Of a DNA stretch of 64,000 bases, positions 11,501 through 21,924 are shown one piece after another. The position numbers and the translations under genes are program-made. The DNA comes from Amphiura filiformis (Eukaryota > Echinodermata > Ophiuroidea > Amphilepidida > Amphiuridae): NCBI RefSeq assembly GCF_039555335.1, contig NC_092646.1, positions 18,500,029-18,564,028 on the forward strand, in the 5' to 3' direction. Below the pieces are notes generated by a model that did no database searches, had not been told where the DNA came from, and saw only the letters and a list, made by a program, of their open reading frames with translations. How positions within the stretch are numbered: the first letter of the stretch is position 1; every line of letters begins with the position of its first letter.

Positions 11501-12941
11501 CGCCGCCAAAGGCGACAAGTTTTTTTTTAATTTTCATGCATTTATACAGTTAGGTGGGGAAAGGTTTTTTTTAAGTGTTGGTGAGGAACTTTTTTTTGCT
11601 CATGTAGTGGGGGAAGTTTTTTTTTTCAAAAACTTCCTCCCCACCCCCTTGAAGTATCAAAAAAAAATCCATTTTAATCATTTGCAATAAAATATGTATT
11701 ATATCGCTAATTTCAAAAAATCAAAATTATTTGATATCAGAAGGACATTCTTCGTAATCAGAATGCAATTCCATATGCCCGATGTGTTCTAATGTCCCAC
11801 AAAAAATATTGTCCAAAGCCAAACGTTGCTACCAGAGCCCTTAAAATAAGAATCGTGTCAATATTAATGGGTAATCTTGTCAAATAATAAGTTGGCGGTC
11901 TTGTCAATCTTTGCAGAAATGCCAGATGACAATTTTAATAACTTACCGTTTAGTTTGCACATTTTAAACGTGTATTGTTGCACATTCGCCGGGACCAAAA
12001 TAAAACCTTTGAGTAAACAAAAATTTCCTTTAAAAATGAAAGCGAGCAAAGAATTTGTTCAATATGTTCAAGAAGATGTAGGCGTATTGAAAATGAATCT
12101 TACCATCATGGTTGGAGGTATGCTGCCTGCGGTGGCGGCGCCGCGAGGGGGAGGCATGGGTGAACATCCCCTAGTCACAACTCTTGCCTCCACAGTTGCT
12201 CCCCCTCCCAATAAAACCCGAAATTCGGCAACGTCCACTTTTTTGGGCACAATTTGCTATAAAAACTAAAAAACTCGCTTAGTCCACCAGCACGTGTTAC
12301 TCGTCATTACCATTATGGGGCTATAAACAAAACGATACTTTATGCGTGATTCTGGTTTGCTTTGACAAATATGTATTTATTTTCTATTTTCAGCAAAGCC
12401 AAATACTTCAGATGAGATTCTAACATTATCCATTGTTCTTGGATTCTACATATACGAACTTATAAGGATCATACTACCTTTTCCTGAATTATCGAAGAGC
12501 TACTATAAGAAACACGTGCTGATTTTCCATCATTCCATGTCGGCCACTGGCGCTTTCATCCCACTTTATTTGGGATACACCGGCTATGCTTCGTGTCGAG
12601 CGGCGCTGTACCATGAGCTGGGTGTTCCGGTGCGGGTACTAATCCACATGATGCGTATTCACCATTGTGACAAGATGTACATTTTCCTTGCAGACTTGGT
12701 GAACGTCGGAACCGTGTTTTACTTCCGTGTGTGGCTTGGTACCGGTGTTGCCTTAGAAGTTTTTAAACACGTGGATTTGGGAATCGTACCGAAAGCTATG
12801 GCACTTGTCATATATATGTTTAATATTATGTTGGTGAAGATATATTTTAGGCCCGTTGCCAGGATTTTATTTCCGTGGTTTGCGGAATTTCAAAAAATCG
12901 CTTCCATGCAAATTAACATGAAGTGGTCGTCACTCCGCTAA
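8541..12941 (+). CDS. TLC-domain multi-pass membrane protein (two exons)
   Basis: I join 8541-8736 to 12394-12941. The donor is TTAA|GTAAGT and the acceptor TTTCTATTTTCAG|CA, and the codon split across the intron stays in phase. The 247-residue product matches the usual length of TLCD-type proteins. It shows several hydrophobic spans, the paired histidines of the TLC domain at residues 111-112 (sequence FHHSM), the acidic YIYELIR span before them, and a late DLVNVGTVFYFRV span like the family's C-terminal helices. TLC proteins sit in the ER or plasma membrane and act in lipid synthesis, sensing or trafficking; the exact activity of this one is unknown. ATG 8541 is chosen because upstream in-frame sequence has no ATG. 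The 3.7-kb intron carries MITEs and a tandem repeat with nuclear-receptor-like boxes. A MITE begins about 30 bp after the stop. Confidence 0.75.
8940..9602. mobile_element. TTAA-flanked foldback MITE (family X), copy 1
   Basis: TTAA borders both sides (8936-8939 and 9603-9606). The left end reads GGGCTGGGGTATGAACG and the right end carries CTCATTTTGGATCCC. The centre is a long hairpin whose arms read AAAAGCCGACGATCAATTG and its complement. It lies inside the TLC intron. At least seven other full or partial copies occur in the window. Confidence 0.8.
10111..10800. repeat. Imperfect tandem repeat of about 113-128 bp, each unit with a TGACCTTTGACCC box
   Basis: The landmark GTTTAGAATGTCATAA recurs at about 10211, 10339, 10454, 10567 and 10694, giving unit lengths of 128, 115, 113 and 127 bp. 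Exact TGACCTTTGACCC occurs at 10149, 10274, 10517 and 10631, with a one-base variant at 10402 and a widened version at 10759. That 13-mer is, in complement, GGGTCAAAGGTCA, which fits a DR1 nuclear-receptor site. The array sits in the TLC intron. It has no CRISPR-like spacer structure. Confidence 0.8.
11281..11840. mobile_element. Family X MITE, partial copy 2 with an inner insertion
   Basis: The central hairpin half and the right arm of family X are present, ending in CCC followed by TTAA at 11841. The left arm is missing. A G-run and T-run segment with inverted ACTTCAAGGGGG and CCCCCTTGAAGT borders (about 11450-11655) interrupts it. Its exact ends are uncertain because the host repeat itself has a similar ACTTCAAGG word. 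Confidence 0.6.
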
Positions 12942-12973
12942 AAACTGACGTTTTGGGCAGGGTTTTGGGAGTA

Positions 12974-13178
12974 CCGTAAAACCTCGTCTATAACCATATG
13001 ACATCCATCGACAAAAAGTTGAGCAAATTAATTACCGATATAAACATAAACAAACAAGTAGATTGGTCTAACTATTGTTAACCTAGCCTATCTATTGTAT
13101 TGGCATGTTTACGGCTGTCTCGTATTAATCTAGCTTTCATCAAAAACACTCTATATGCTTGTAGACGAGGTTTTACGG
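12974..13178. mobile_element. TA-flanked MITE in the TLC gene 3' region
   Basis: The inverted ends are CCGTAAAACCTCGTCTA and TAGACGAGGTTTTACGG, flanked by TA (12972-12973 and 13179-13180), as in Tc1/mariner elements. It begins about 30 bp after the TLC stop codon, so it may lie in the 3' UTR and supply transcript end sequence. Confidence 0.8.
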
Positions 13179-13180
13179 TA

Positions 13181-13592
13181 TTTCAATCAAATCAGGAAAG
13201 TCGTTTAAACTTTGAAAAAAGGCAAGCAGTTCTTAATATCGTGTCACGCTAAACCACCATTTTGTCCCCTTAGTCTCATGATCAGTGCTCCTCTACAGGC
13301 GTCATTGTTGCTCACCATACCAACAGTATGGTGTATGCCGAGGACACTCTGTTGTTTTGAACTTTGAGCCAGAAGATCGCGAATGGAGTAGGCCTATTCA
13401 GTAGTTTTAAAAGTGCATCGCTGACAGGAAGATCTCGGCTGTAAACAGCAAACTAGTGTTGAATAATTCAAACATTGAGCTTGTTAAAATGTTATCAAAG
13501 TGCGTGCCTTAAAAGGTAGACCTATCCTCTGCGTCCGTAACTATGAGAAATACAATTGTTGAACCCTTTCACCTCAATCCTCGAAAGTCTTC
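13181..13592. other. no feature seen
   Basis: Spacer without a recognised gene or repeat. Confidence 0.4.
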
Positions 13593-13863
13593 AGGGACCG
13601 TTCACAAACACTTGTTGGGGGGGCTGATGCAAAAAATATTTATCGCGAACATTGTTCGGAGCCCCCCTTTACAGACCTCAAATATTTCAGCCCCCCTTTT
13701 TTGACATGAAAATTATGGCTCAATCCCATAGAAAAGCATATAAACTTAATTTTTCCAGGAAAATATGTGGTCATTTTTTTCAGCCCCCCCTTAGGAGGGT
13801 CAACACATTTACGGCCCCTTTTATGCATCAGGCCCCCCTGACAAGTGTTTGTGAACGGTCACT
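13593..13863. mobile_element. MITE with AGGGACCGTTCACAAACACTTG ends, copy 2
   Basis: Inverted relative to the copy at 7153-7405. Both ends and the inner GGGTTGACCC-like and ATAGAAAAGCATATAAAC landmarks are recognisable. Frames over it on both strands are shadows. Confidence 0.7.
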
Positions 13864-13867
13864 CAAT

Positions 13868-14970
13868 GGCTTCCGATCAGATCAGAACTCGGATCATATA
13901 CAAACTCGATATCATGCTCGTCACCTTCAAGGCTCAACATGACTTAGCACCGGACAACATCTCAATCTCGAGCCATATACAATCCCCACGTAACCTTTGC
14001 GCTTCTTTGCTTAAAGTTCCACGGATGTCCTCAACTCGTTTCTACGGTGACAGACCATAATGCTACAGCCATGACAGCGGCACCAATACTTTGGTTTCAA
14101 CTTCTTGTGGACATTCGCCAACCTCCTTCTGTGGACACTGTTAAGAATCTTCTTAAAATACATCTCTTTATTTGGTCAATTTTGTTGGTTTTGTTGCTTA
14201 TGCATAGACCTACTATATTTTTCAGTGTCCTAATGACACTTTTAAGATTGTGTCTTGCTCCAGAAGGTGATTCATATACATATTTTTATGCCTGTTGTTT
14301 TTGGAATATTCCCAGAAAACACAAAATGTTTTCGACATTATTCGCAAAAGGTTAAAAGGTTTTCAGAAAACGTTTAAATGTCGGCTTATATAAAGGGTAT
14401 AATTATAAAGGGTATAAAACGTTTTCATAACATTAAAAAACATTTTTGATAACCTACTGCAACTATTTTAACATTATGTTATGTATTGAGTTGACAAATA
14501 TTTGACAAGGAATGTTTGCAAGAAATAGTTTACAATAACATTTTGAAAACATTTACAAAACATTGTTGTAGTGTGTTTTTATACAAAAAGTATAAAAACG
14601 TTTTCGTGACTTTTATAATAACCCGACATTTTATGTTATTAAAACGTTTTTACCTAAACCAAAACCCAAAATAAACCTTGTTTAAAATGTTTTTGTGTTT
14701 GCTGGGATATTATGTTGTTAGTTGTTGGTTTGGGGAGAGTGGAATCGGATCACGGCTGGTCTGTCCTGTCAGGTCTTTTTTGTTCTTCTCCATGTTGACA
14801 GCCTTCTGCGTTTTGATTCCTCTCTCTTGCAAACCTATGTTTTTTAGGCTGGTAGTTTATCTGTAAGGTAGTAAATCTTTAAATTGTATGTTTCTTTTCA
14901 AAGCGCTTTGGAATCTTTGACAAATGCACTCTATAAATGTTTTTATTTAGAATATTTTTTTATTTAGAAT
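13868..14970 (+). pseudogene. Decayed CR1/L2-like LINE 3' end, split by a MITE
   Basis: Frames at about 13870-14165 read like the C-terminal tail of Jockey-superfamily ORF2: a YKL..MLVTFKAQHDLAP stretch, then DIRQPPSVDTVKNLLKIHLF, in different frames. The 3' UTR with AAAGCGCTTTGGAATC and the run-out ATAAATGTTTTTATTTAG are at about 14895-14950. A CCCAGC-type MITE (14311-14706) lies between coding tail and UTR. Frameshifts and the missing catalytic part make it dead. Confidence 0.6.
14311..14706. mobile_element. CCCAGCAAACAC-type MITE, copy 1
   Basis: It opens CCCAGAAAACACAAAA and closes TTTTGTGTTTGCTGGG. Inside are the family landmarks AACATTTAAATGTCGG, in one or the other direction, and TATATAAAGG. 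The same family is at 56905, 60170, 62094 and 62343. It is inserted in the LINE relic. Confidence 0.75.
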
Positions 14971-15512
14971 ATTTTTAAATTATACAATAAAGAATTAGGG
15001 TTTTCCTTGAGAAAGCACAACTGGATCATTTATTTACAGCGCCATATATCTAGGTAGCCTAATTCGAGGCGCTATACAAACCAGAAACAAAAATGACATA
15101 AGAAAATAAAAACATGAACAATATATTAGAAATAAAAGATATTACTGATTTGACATCTATAAAATAAACACGTGGCCTAAATAATGGAAGTGTTTACGAT
15201 GGTCAGATATGTAAGTCTAAAACTGTTTGTTTAAAAACAGTTTTGAAAATGGTGTCTTCCACTCATTGAATGACTTGTATCGAAGGTTTTGCATTCTGGT
15301 TATTCTTATATTGCTATAATTGATACAATGTATACAGGCCCTTATAGCTGAAGGTCTTTATCATGTCTCTCTAGCGATACCAAAATAAGTACAAATATTT
15401 TCCACATGATTTTTTCAATAAAGTAAAAACTGAAATTGTCTGTTTACGGAAGGTAATATCTCTTTTTTCATCTTTTCCTATGTTTTCTTTTCAAAATATT
15501 ACAAGTCAGCAT
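14971..15512. other. no feature seen
   Basis: A+T-rich spacer without recognised content. Confidence 0.4.
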
Positions 15513-15517
15513 GTAAT

Positions 15518-15983
15518 CAGTGTACTTTGTTTATATATATAAATGCGCTTTTATAAATGCGCACGTGAACACTCCCGCGCGGCCATTACAGCGTATAGAC
15601 AGTAAGTCTTGAAGTGACCTACATAGCGAGTGGCCTTTCTATACATTTGAATGCAAAGGCAAAACAACATGTTACTGCTGTGCAGCAAAATTGTCTATTT
15701 TGTAAACGTTTCCGTCGTTGCAAATATTTTTCCGTCGTCAAATACTTTCAAAATTTTGTTTTTGATAACATATTACAAATTCGGAATTGCAAAGTGTGTA
15801 ATAGTTTTGAAATTCAATTAATACTTAAATTTGATAATATTTATCTACGGAGTTCCTATCCCTTTCTGTATAGTGGTCAATGACATTAGGATTTAGTCGA
15901 ACTTGCTGGTCTTGGTATGTTGTGCCCATGGGTCACGTGCGTATTTATAAAAGCGCATTTATAGATATAACCAAAGTACACCG
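15518..15983. mobile_element. Five-bp-TSD MITE family, copy 1
   Basis: The ends are CAGTGTACTTTG and CAAAGTACACCG, inverted with one mismatch. Subterminal TATAAATGCGC repeats and GCGCACGTGA boxes stand at both ends. The flanks are GTAAT (15513-15517) and ATAAT (15984-15988), a 5-bp duplication with one decayed base. Related to 20552, 26701 and 59823. Confidence 0.75.
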
Positions 15984-16095
15984 ATAATCGTTCGATATAA
16001 GTCTTACAATGAGTGAAATTAATCAAAAATTACCACACAAAAAACGAACGGTTCCACTAATGTAGCATAAAACACCACAAACACATAACACTATA

Positions 16096-17255
16096 CAGGG
16101 TGTATCAACATAAAGTATACATTTTGGAAAATGTCACTAGATTAAAAAGTATGAGGTATTTGGTCAAAATACTTTTAGTTATTAGCTATATCAACATCTT
16201 GTCCTCACACACTGTAAAATCACTGGCGTGTGACCATTAATAAGGACTCTATTTTTGTGAGCCATGTAAAAATGCAGTTGCGCGAAGTCAAAATAACATG
16301 ATGCAAATCATAGTTTCACCACTTTCTTTGCAGAATTGTTTGTGACTGATTTGAAGCACCAAGCGGAATGGCCCCTAAGATCTCCTGATATTTCACCTCT
16401 GGATTACTTATTGTGGTGCTACATGTATAAAGCAAAGATTTCACAAGTCCTCCTGTAGAACTTGATGATCTCCTAGTAGGGTGATCTAGAGCAATTCCGT
16501 GATCGTGGAGAGCAAAGGTTCGTTTCTCAGTGGATTGGTCTTCTATGCAGGTTATTTCTGGTTAATCAAAAAATTTAGAGGGGGGGGGGGGGGGGGCCAC
16601 TCACGAAAGTGTGGGCGAAATTCGTGAGAGCCCGAAATCCAAAATGGCCGCCGTCGGCCATTTAAATTTCTTTCCAATGGTTTGGCCTACATGCTGTTCA
16701 GTACCGTATATGTTTTCTGAAGTTTTTTTATTTTTTATATGAATGACCAAGATAGCCGCCGATTTTCAGCTCAGAAAGGTCAAATTTGTACATTTGTCGT
16801 ATAGCCTTCATAATAGGCTCTAATTCAAGTTCTCATCATGCCGAGTTGAGCGATGGACTCTAAAAACTACTAGTAATAATGATTTGACCGGGGTGCCCGG
16901 ACGGGGTGTGAATGCCATGTTGAGGAGAGCTGATATCTGCATACAGAGGTGTGGTGGTCATGCCCTGGTGGCCATATGGAAGACTAAGACTGTTAATCAC
17001 TATAAAGAAATTGCTTAAACATGTGATTTTCATGACATTGCTTTGGTTTCAATTGACTTCGCACAACTGCATTTTTACTCGGCTCACAAAAATAGCCACT
17101 TAGTCTTTATATTAATGGCCTTACACCAGCGATTTTACAGATGTGGGTTGATAAGATGTTGATTCAGCTATCAACTAAAGTAATAGTATTTTGACCACAT
17201 AGTTTTAAATCTAGTGGCATTTTTCGAACTGTATACTTTATTTTGATACATCCTG
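16096..17255. mobile_element. Degraded Tc1/mariner-superfamily transposon
   Basis: The long inverted ends begin CAGGGTGTATCAACATAAAG and, in complement, CAGGATGTATCAAAATAAAG, flanked by TA (16094-16095 and 17256-17257). The inverted similarity runs about 200 bp inward. A transposase relic lies inside. The middle (from about 16575) has a G-run and other inserted or decayed sequence. Confidence 0.85.
16339..16484 (+). pseudogene. Mariner-like transposase relic
   Basis: One frame reads EWPLRSPDISPLDYLLW, which fits the WPxRSPDxxPxDxxLW signature around the second and third catalytic acidic positions of mariner-group DDE transposases. The frame then meets a stop, while the next frame continues with SPPVELDDLL, showing a frameshift. 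A possible C-terminal piece (LRRADICIQRCGGH) lies at about 16905-16960. The N-terminal DNA-binding half is absent. No activity is expected. Confidence 0.75.
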
Positions 17256-17257
17256 TA

Positions 17258-20223
17258 TGCTACAACGTGCTGGAAAATTTTAGGGGTTTATATGCATACA
17301 TTGCACTACTGTTTATTCAATTAGATTATACAGGTGTTTCATTAAGATATTTGAAAAGAAATATGTATTTTTAGTCAAAGTCATCAAAGACAAGATCTGT
17401 CTTTAAAAAAGACAAAGCAGTTTATATTAGGAGCATGGGAGTCAAAAGTAATCGAGGCAATTAATAAACTGGGATGCCAGTTTTCAGGTAATTAATTGAT
17501 TTCCTAATTTCTGTTTCTCCAAATTTCCACACTTATTTTCAGCCCATTTCAAGTTCAGGCTTTATAGCCCAAATTTGCGCGCCTTTTCAGGCTTTTCCTG
17601 AAAAGTCACTTCAGGCCACTGGTATCCCTGGTTACAAAGAGCTAGAATAGTACATGGGCTTGTATATTTGGGATAGTGTTTACACACAGCAAGTAATGAC
17701 ACTTGGATTGATACCATTTTTTCTATATTTCCCCTGTGACTCCCATGAAGGGTCGAAGGTCAAAATTGGGTACAAACAAAGTTCACGGAACATGTGTATA
17801 GTACTTTGAGCTACTTTGGTCTAACTTTCAATATTCATATATACTAACCTACTCTGCACTGATTTGACAATAAATAAGTGATTTGAGGTATAAATGATAC
17901 TTGCATCTTGACTCTGGAAAATAATTTTCAAAAAACCCTCATTTTGCATTTAGGTTTTTAAGCCACCTACAGGAAACAAATTTGGCTATTATACGAAGAA
18001 AATTACATGAAAATGTCTACTGTATCAGCCCATCATGCATCAGATGCTATTTCCCGTTGGACGCCCCGCCCCATTCCTTTTTAAAAGAGGTTTTATATTT
18101 GGAAGCAAATCGTCTAATGTGTTTCAGGAACACTGCATGTCAAATTATTTTGTTGAATAGTTTTCTATACAGATGCTAGATGCCTTATCACTAAAGTGAA
18201 CAAATTACAATACATTGTGGTCTTGCTAGATTTTGTCAGGGGTACTGTATATGTCTCATATCCTAGCTTTATGAACACCAATTTTATTATTTTGAAACAG
18301 AAAATATACATTGGATATGTTTATACAATCAATACAATGAATAAACATTCAATTAACATAGAGAATGGGCTTAATTTTGTGCAGTGTAGTTATTTTCTGA
18401 AGTAAATCGCCTATTGCAGCTTGCTGAATAGGTTTCTATACAGATATGCCTAATCACTAAGTAAATAGATTATAGCTAATTATACTGACCAATCAGTTAT
18501 GTGTATTATCAGCATGTGATGGCTGTAAGCCAATTGCAAACATGTTTAATAAAAAAGGCTAAAAAATTCCTACACTGAGCAGTCTCACTCAGGATTAAAT
18601 GTGCTAAATAGTCATTGATATGGGTAGCAGGATTAGATAAAGGCAGACAAACGAGGGTATGAGATATTAGGACTTATTTGCTAGCCTCTTAACCAAAGGG
18701 TTGGCGGGTTACAAAAGCATTTATGTAAGGGATAAACTGTGCATATGAGATGTGGGTGCAAGTGGTATTATTAACGTTAACTGGCGTGAACAAAAATTGC
18801 AGCATTTTGTAATCACAAATTATTCCTCTCAGAAGAAGAAATAAAAGATAACCAATCATCACATTGTTGTACCAAGTCTTATGGTTTTAAAGTCAAGTAG
18901 GCAAAATGTCAAAAATATGATAAACATAATGTTGCAAATGCCAAAACCATCGCATTTCATGAAAACTGATGTCAAAATATTCTTCTTAACATAAATAAAT
19001 TTCACTCAAAGTTTATTGTATAATGAAGGTGCAATTGTTGACACTTCATGGTCAATTAAGCCAAAGACAATTCGAATATGGACAGGCTAACTTTTGACCC
19101 ATGTTTTCAGTATGATCCGAGGTTGCAAGTATCTCACACAAACCATACCTTTATTCCTCTTGCATGAGAGGATTAATTTGAGACCAGTTTGAATGAAATC
19201 GGAGCATTAATGGAATTACCTTCAAACTTCTGAATCAATGAAGATGATGAATCTTAAATTAATGTACCGCGTTGTCATTCAGTGTGATGAGTAAAACAAT
19301 TAAAATGTGATACTTAGATAATAGTGGGGATTTTTTTTCTTCAAAAAACTCCCCACCCTGGGAAGTCAAATGGCGCGTCCCTAATCCCCTTGGCGTTGAA
19401 GTTTTCACAGAACGCGAATTCACAACTGATTTTTGTACGCATATCAATTTGTAATCGCTCTTTTTGCACAAGATTTGCAATTTAAAGAGAATTAGCCATT
19501 GCTCATTCTAGTGACGTTAGAGTATGGACAATATAAGTGTGCTTTTTTTAATTTAATGATATAAAATTTGACAAATATTGTAAGGAACACTTGAGGTTTT
19601 GACTTTTAAAACGTACATTTTGGTCAAAAATTGTTTAGGTCGTTTTCAAAAAAATTACCCCATTCGCCTTGCTATAACATTGAATTGCGTTATCTGTTGA
19701 CCTAGTGACTAAAAGTGTTTTAGGGGGAAGTGTCAGCTTTCGTTTGAGATTTAAAAAAATCTGATTGGATGAAGGGAACACTTGAGGTTTCGACAAAACC
19801 AATTACAGAGTCCCATTTTCCAGCTAGACGCTCCACAGCTCATACGATGCTATTATGCACTCAACCGTGTAGTGTAATCAAAGACTGCGTGTAGACAATT
19901 CACTGCTTGCTGTTCTCTGCTTGGAGCTCTTGGACGAAAATGTGTGCTCAGGTGTATCGAGGTGGAAACTGTGCGTAGATGGTTTATAAGAGAATCGTTT
20001 TTGTAGAGAAACCTTTCCATATGTCATGATCACACACAAAAGTATATACCAAGCTTGACGTTTGAAAAAAATATTTTAACCTAATTCAATCACTAATTTT
20101 CAACAACATGTGGTGTGTCTTTTACCGAAACCAAATTAGATGTCCAATAATTGGTCTTTTAACAAGATAATACATAACAGGTTCACTTCGACTTCTAGAG
20201 GCTTTCATGGCAGAGTGGTTATC
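17258..20223. other. 3-kb gene-free stretch
   Basis: No gene, RNA or bounded transposon recognised. Similar words (GGAACACTTGAGGTTT) recur at about 19585 and 19785. Short frames lack coding character. Confidence 0.4.
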
Positions 20224-20228
20224 CTCTA

Positions 20229-20527
20229 CAGGCGCGTATTTGGGGGGGGGCTTTGGGGGCGTGAGCCCCCGGGGTATAAGCAGGGGCGGCCAAAATGAAG
20301 GGGCAGCGGAAGAAGAAGGGGTGGCAAAAACAGGGGCGGCACAAAAGAAGGGTGCGGCAAAAAGAATTAGTAAATAAAAAAGGGCGGAAAATTTGATAAA
20401 GCATAAAAATTTGTAAAAAATGTGTTGCTTTTAGTGCTTTTAGGGCGCTAGCGCCTGAAATCCCTTTTTTTTTTTTTTTTTGCTCTTCACTTTTTCAAAC
20501 AACCGAAAAAAAATTGGTACGCTACTG
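20229..20527. mobile_element. GC-rich MITE, copy 2 (CTCTA duplication)
   Basis: It begins CAGGCGCGTATTTGG and ends GGTACGCTACTG. CTCTA flanks both sides (20224-20228 and 20528-20532). The interior matches 7745-8115, including the GGGGCGGC blocks and a GGGCGCTAGCGCC palindrome. No coding sequence. Confidence 0.72.
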
Positions 20528-21641
20528 CTCTATAATCCTCTAGACGTTGAACAGTGGACTTCGGATATATAAATGCGTTTTATAAATACGCATGTGACAT
20601 CCGTGTTCAACGATGTAATGTACCCGGATGTACACAAACTCCACACGCAAAACTATACAGTAGACGAAAATGACAGATTGCAAGGAAAATTGTTTTTGTA
20701 AAAATAGTGGCATTTATTGCAAAGGGCAACATAAATTAAAATTGACCCGAAACATGAAATCTTTATTTGGGTTTTCCATTACGAAAAAAAAATAACGACG
20801 GAAAAGCTAGATATAGCTGATTTAAAAACTTCAATTTCATTATTTCCGTGCTATATGGGCGTGGCAATTGGCCATATTGATGACGAAATGATAATCTTAC
20901 GGGCATTAAGGTCAGAATGATGATGTTATTTGATAATTTTTGCAAGTGATGATAGGGAACTTAGGGGGGCTGTCATTTTCTTCGGAAGGAATGGGTCATG
21001 AATTTATTTATTTGGGATGAGAGTCAAGAAAAACCCCCCCCCCCCCCCCCCCCCGTAGTGCCGCCACTGAACATAACCCTGACCCTAATTTTAACTCTAA
21101 CTTTAACGTAAATTGACGGAATAATGACCCTCCCGAACTAATATAGGCTAGATGTCCCCACCCGACCCCTCAACCCGAACTTACTCATTCGCTTGCTCAC
21201 ATTCAATTAAGTAATCAAAATGGTCAAAAACCAAATTCAAAATGTATTTTTAAGCACCTTTTGTGTCACCGTGTGCTAAATCGGTAATCTGTCCACCCTT
21301 TGACGTACAACTTATGAGTATAAACACGTAGATGACTGTACATGATCTAATCATCTCGGCTGGAAGATGTTGAGGAAGATGTATACTATACATCACGCTC
21401 ATACGTTATATGATCATTTGACGTACAATTCGTGTATGTGATGCATGGTTTATTCGGCCATGGCAAGTTAGATCAGTTTGGTTCAAACGGCTTATAAAGT
21501 GTTACTTTACACGGAAGGGGGGAATTAGCAAAAAAACAATTAGTTTAAAGGGGGAGGTTGGGTTTTGCCTAGCCGAAAGGGGGAACAAATAACATTTATA
21601 ATAAATAAGTAAGAACATAAGTAAAAGTAATAAGTAAAAGT

Positions 21642-21643
21642 AA

Positions 21644-21710
<67 letters not shown>
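21642..21710. repeat. (AAAT)n microsatellite
   Basis: About 17 uninterrupted AAAT or ATAA units inside the element above. Confidence 0.95.
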
Positions 21711-21711
<1 letters not shown>

Positions 21712-21779
21712 GCCTAACCGAAAGAGGGAACAATAATATTTATAAAATAATAAGTAAGAACATAAGTAAAATTAATAAA

Positions 21780-21851
21780 TAAATAAACAAACAAACAAAC
21801 AAACAAACAAACAAACAAACAAACAAACAAACAAACAAACAAACAAACAAA

Positions 21852-21882
<31 letters not shown>

Positions 21883-21884
21883 AT
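21780..21884. repeat. (AAAC)n then (AAAT)n microsatellite
   Basis: About 16 AAAC units followed by about 8 AAAT units. The antisense reading gives repetitive Cys-Leu-Phe-Val frames, which are artefacts. Confidence 0.95.
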
Positions 21885-21924
21885 CTGGTCACGTGCGCAT
21901 CTATAACCGAAGTCCACTGTTGAA

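Larger units (their letters stand above)
20552..21919. mobile_element. Five-bp-TSD MITE family, copy 2 (long)
   Basis: It begins CAGTGGACTTCGG and ends CCGAAGTCCACTG, with identical TTGAA on both sides (20547-20551 and 21920-21924). The left subterminal part has ATAAATGCG repeats and GCATGTGAC, the right GGTCACGTGCGC. The first 450 bp match 26701-27040. Microsatellites at 21642-21710 and 21780-21884 have expanded inside it. Confidence 0.85.
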
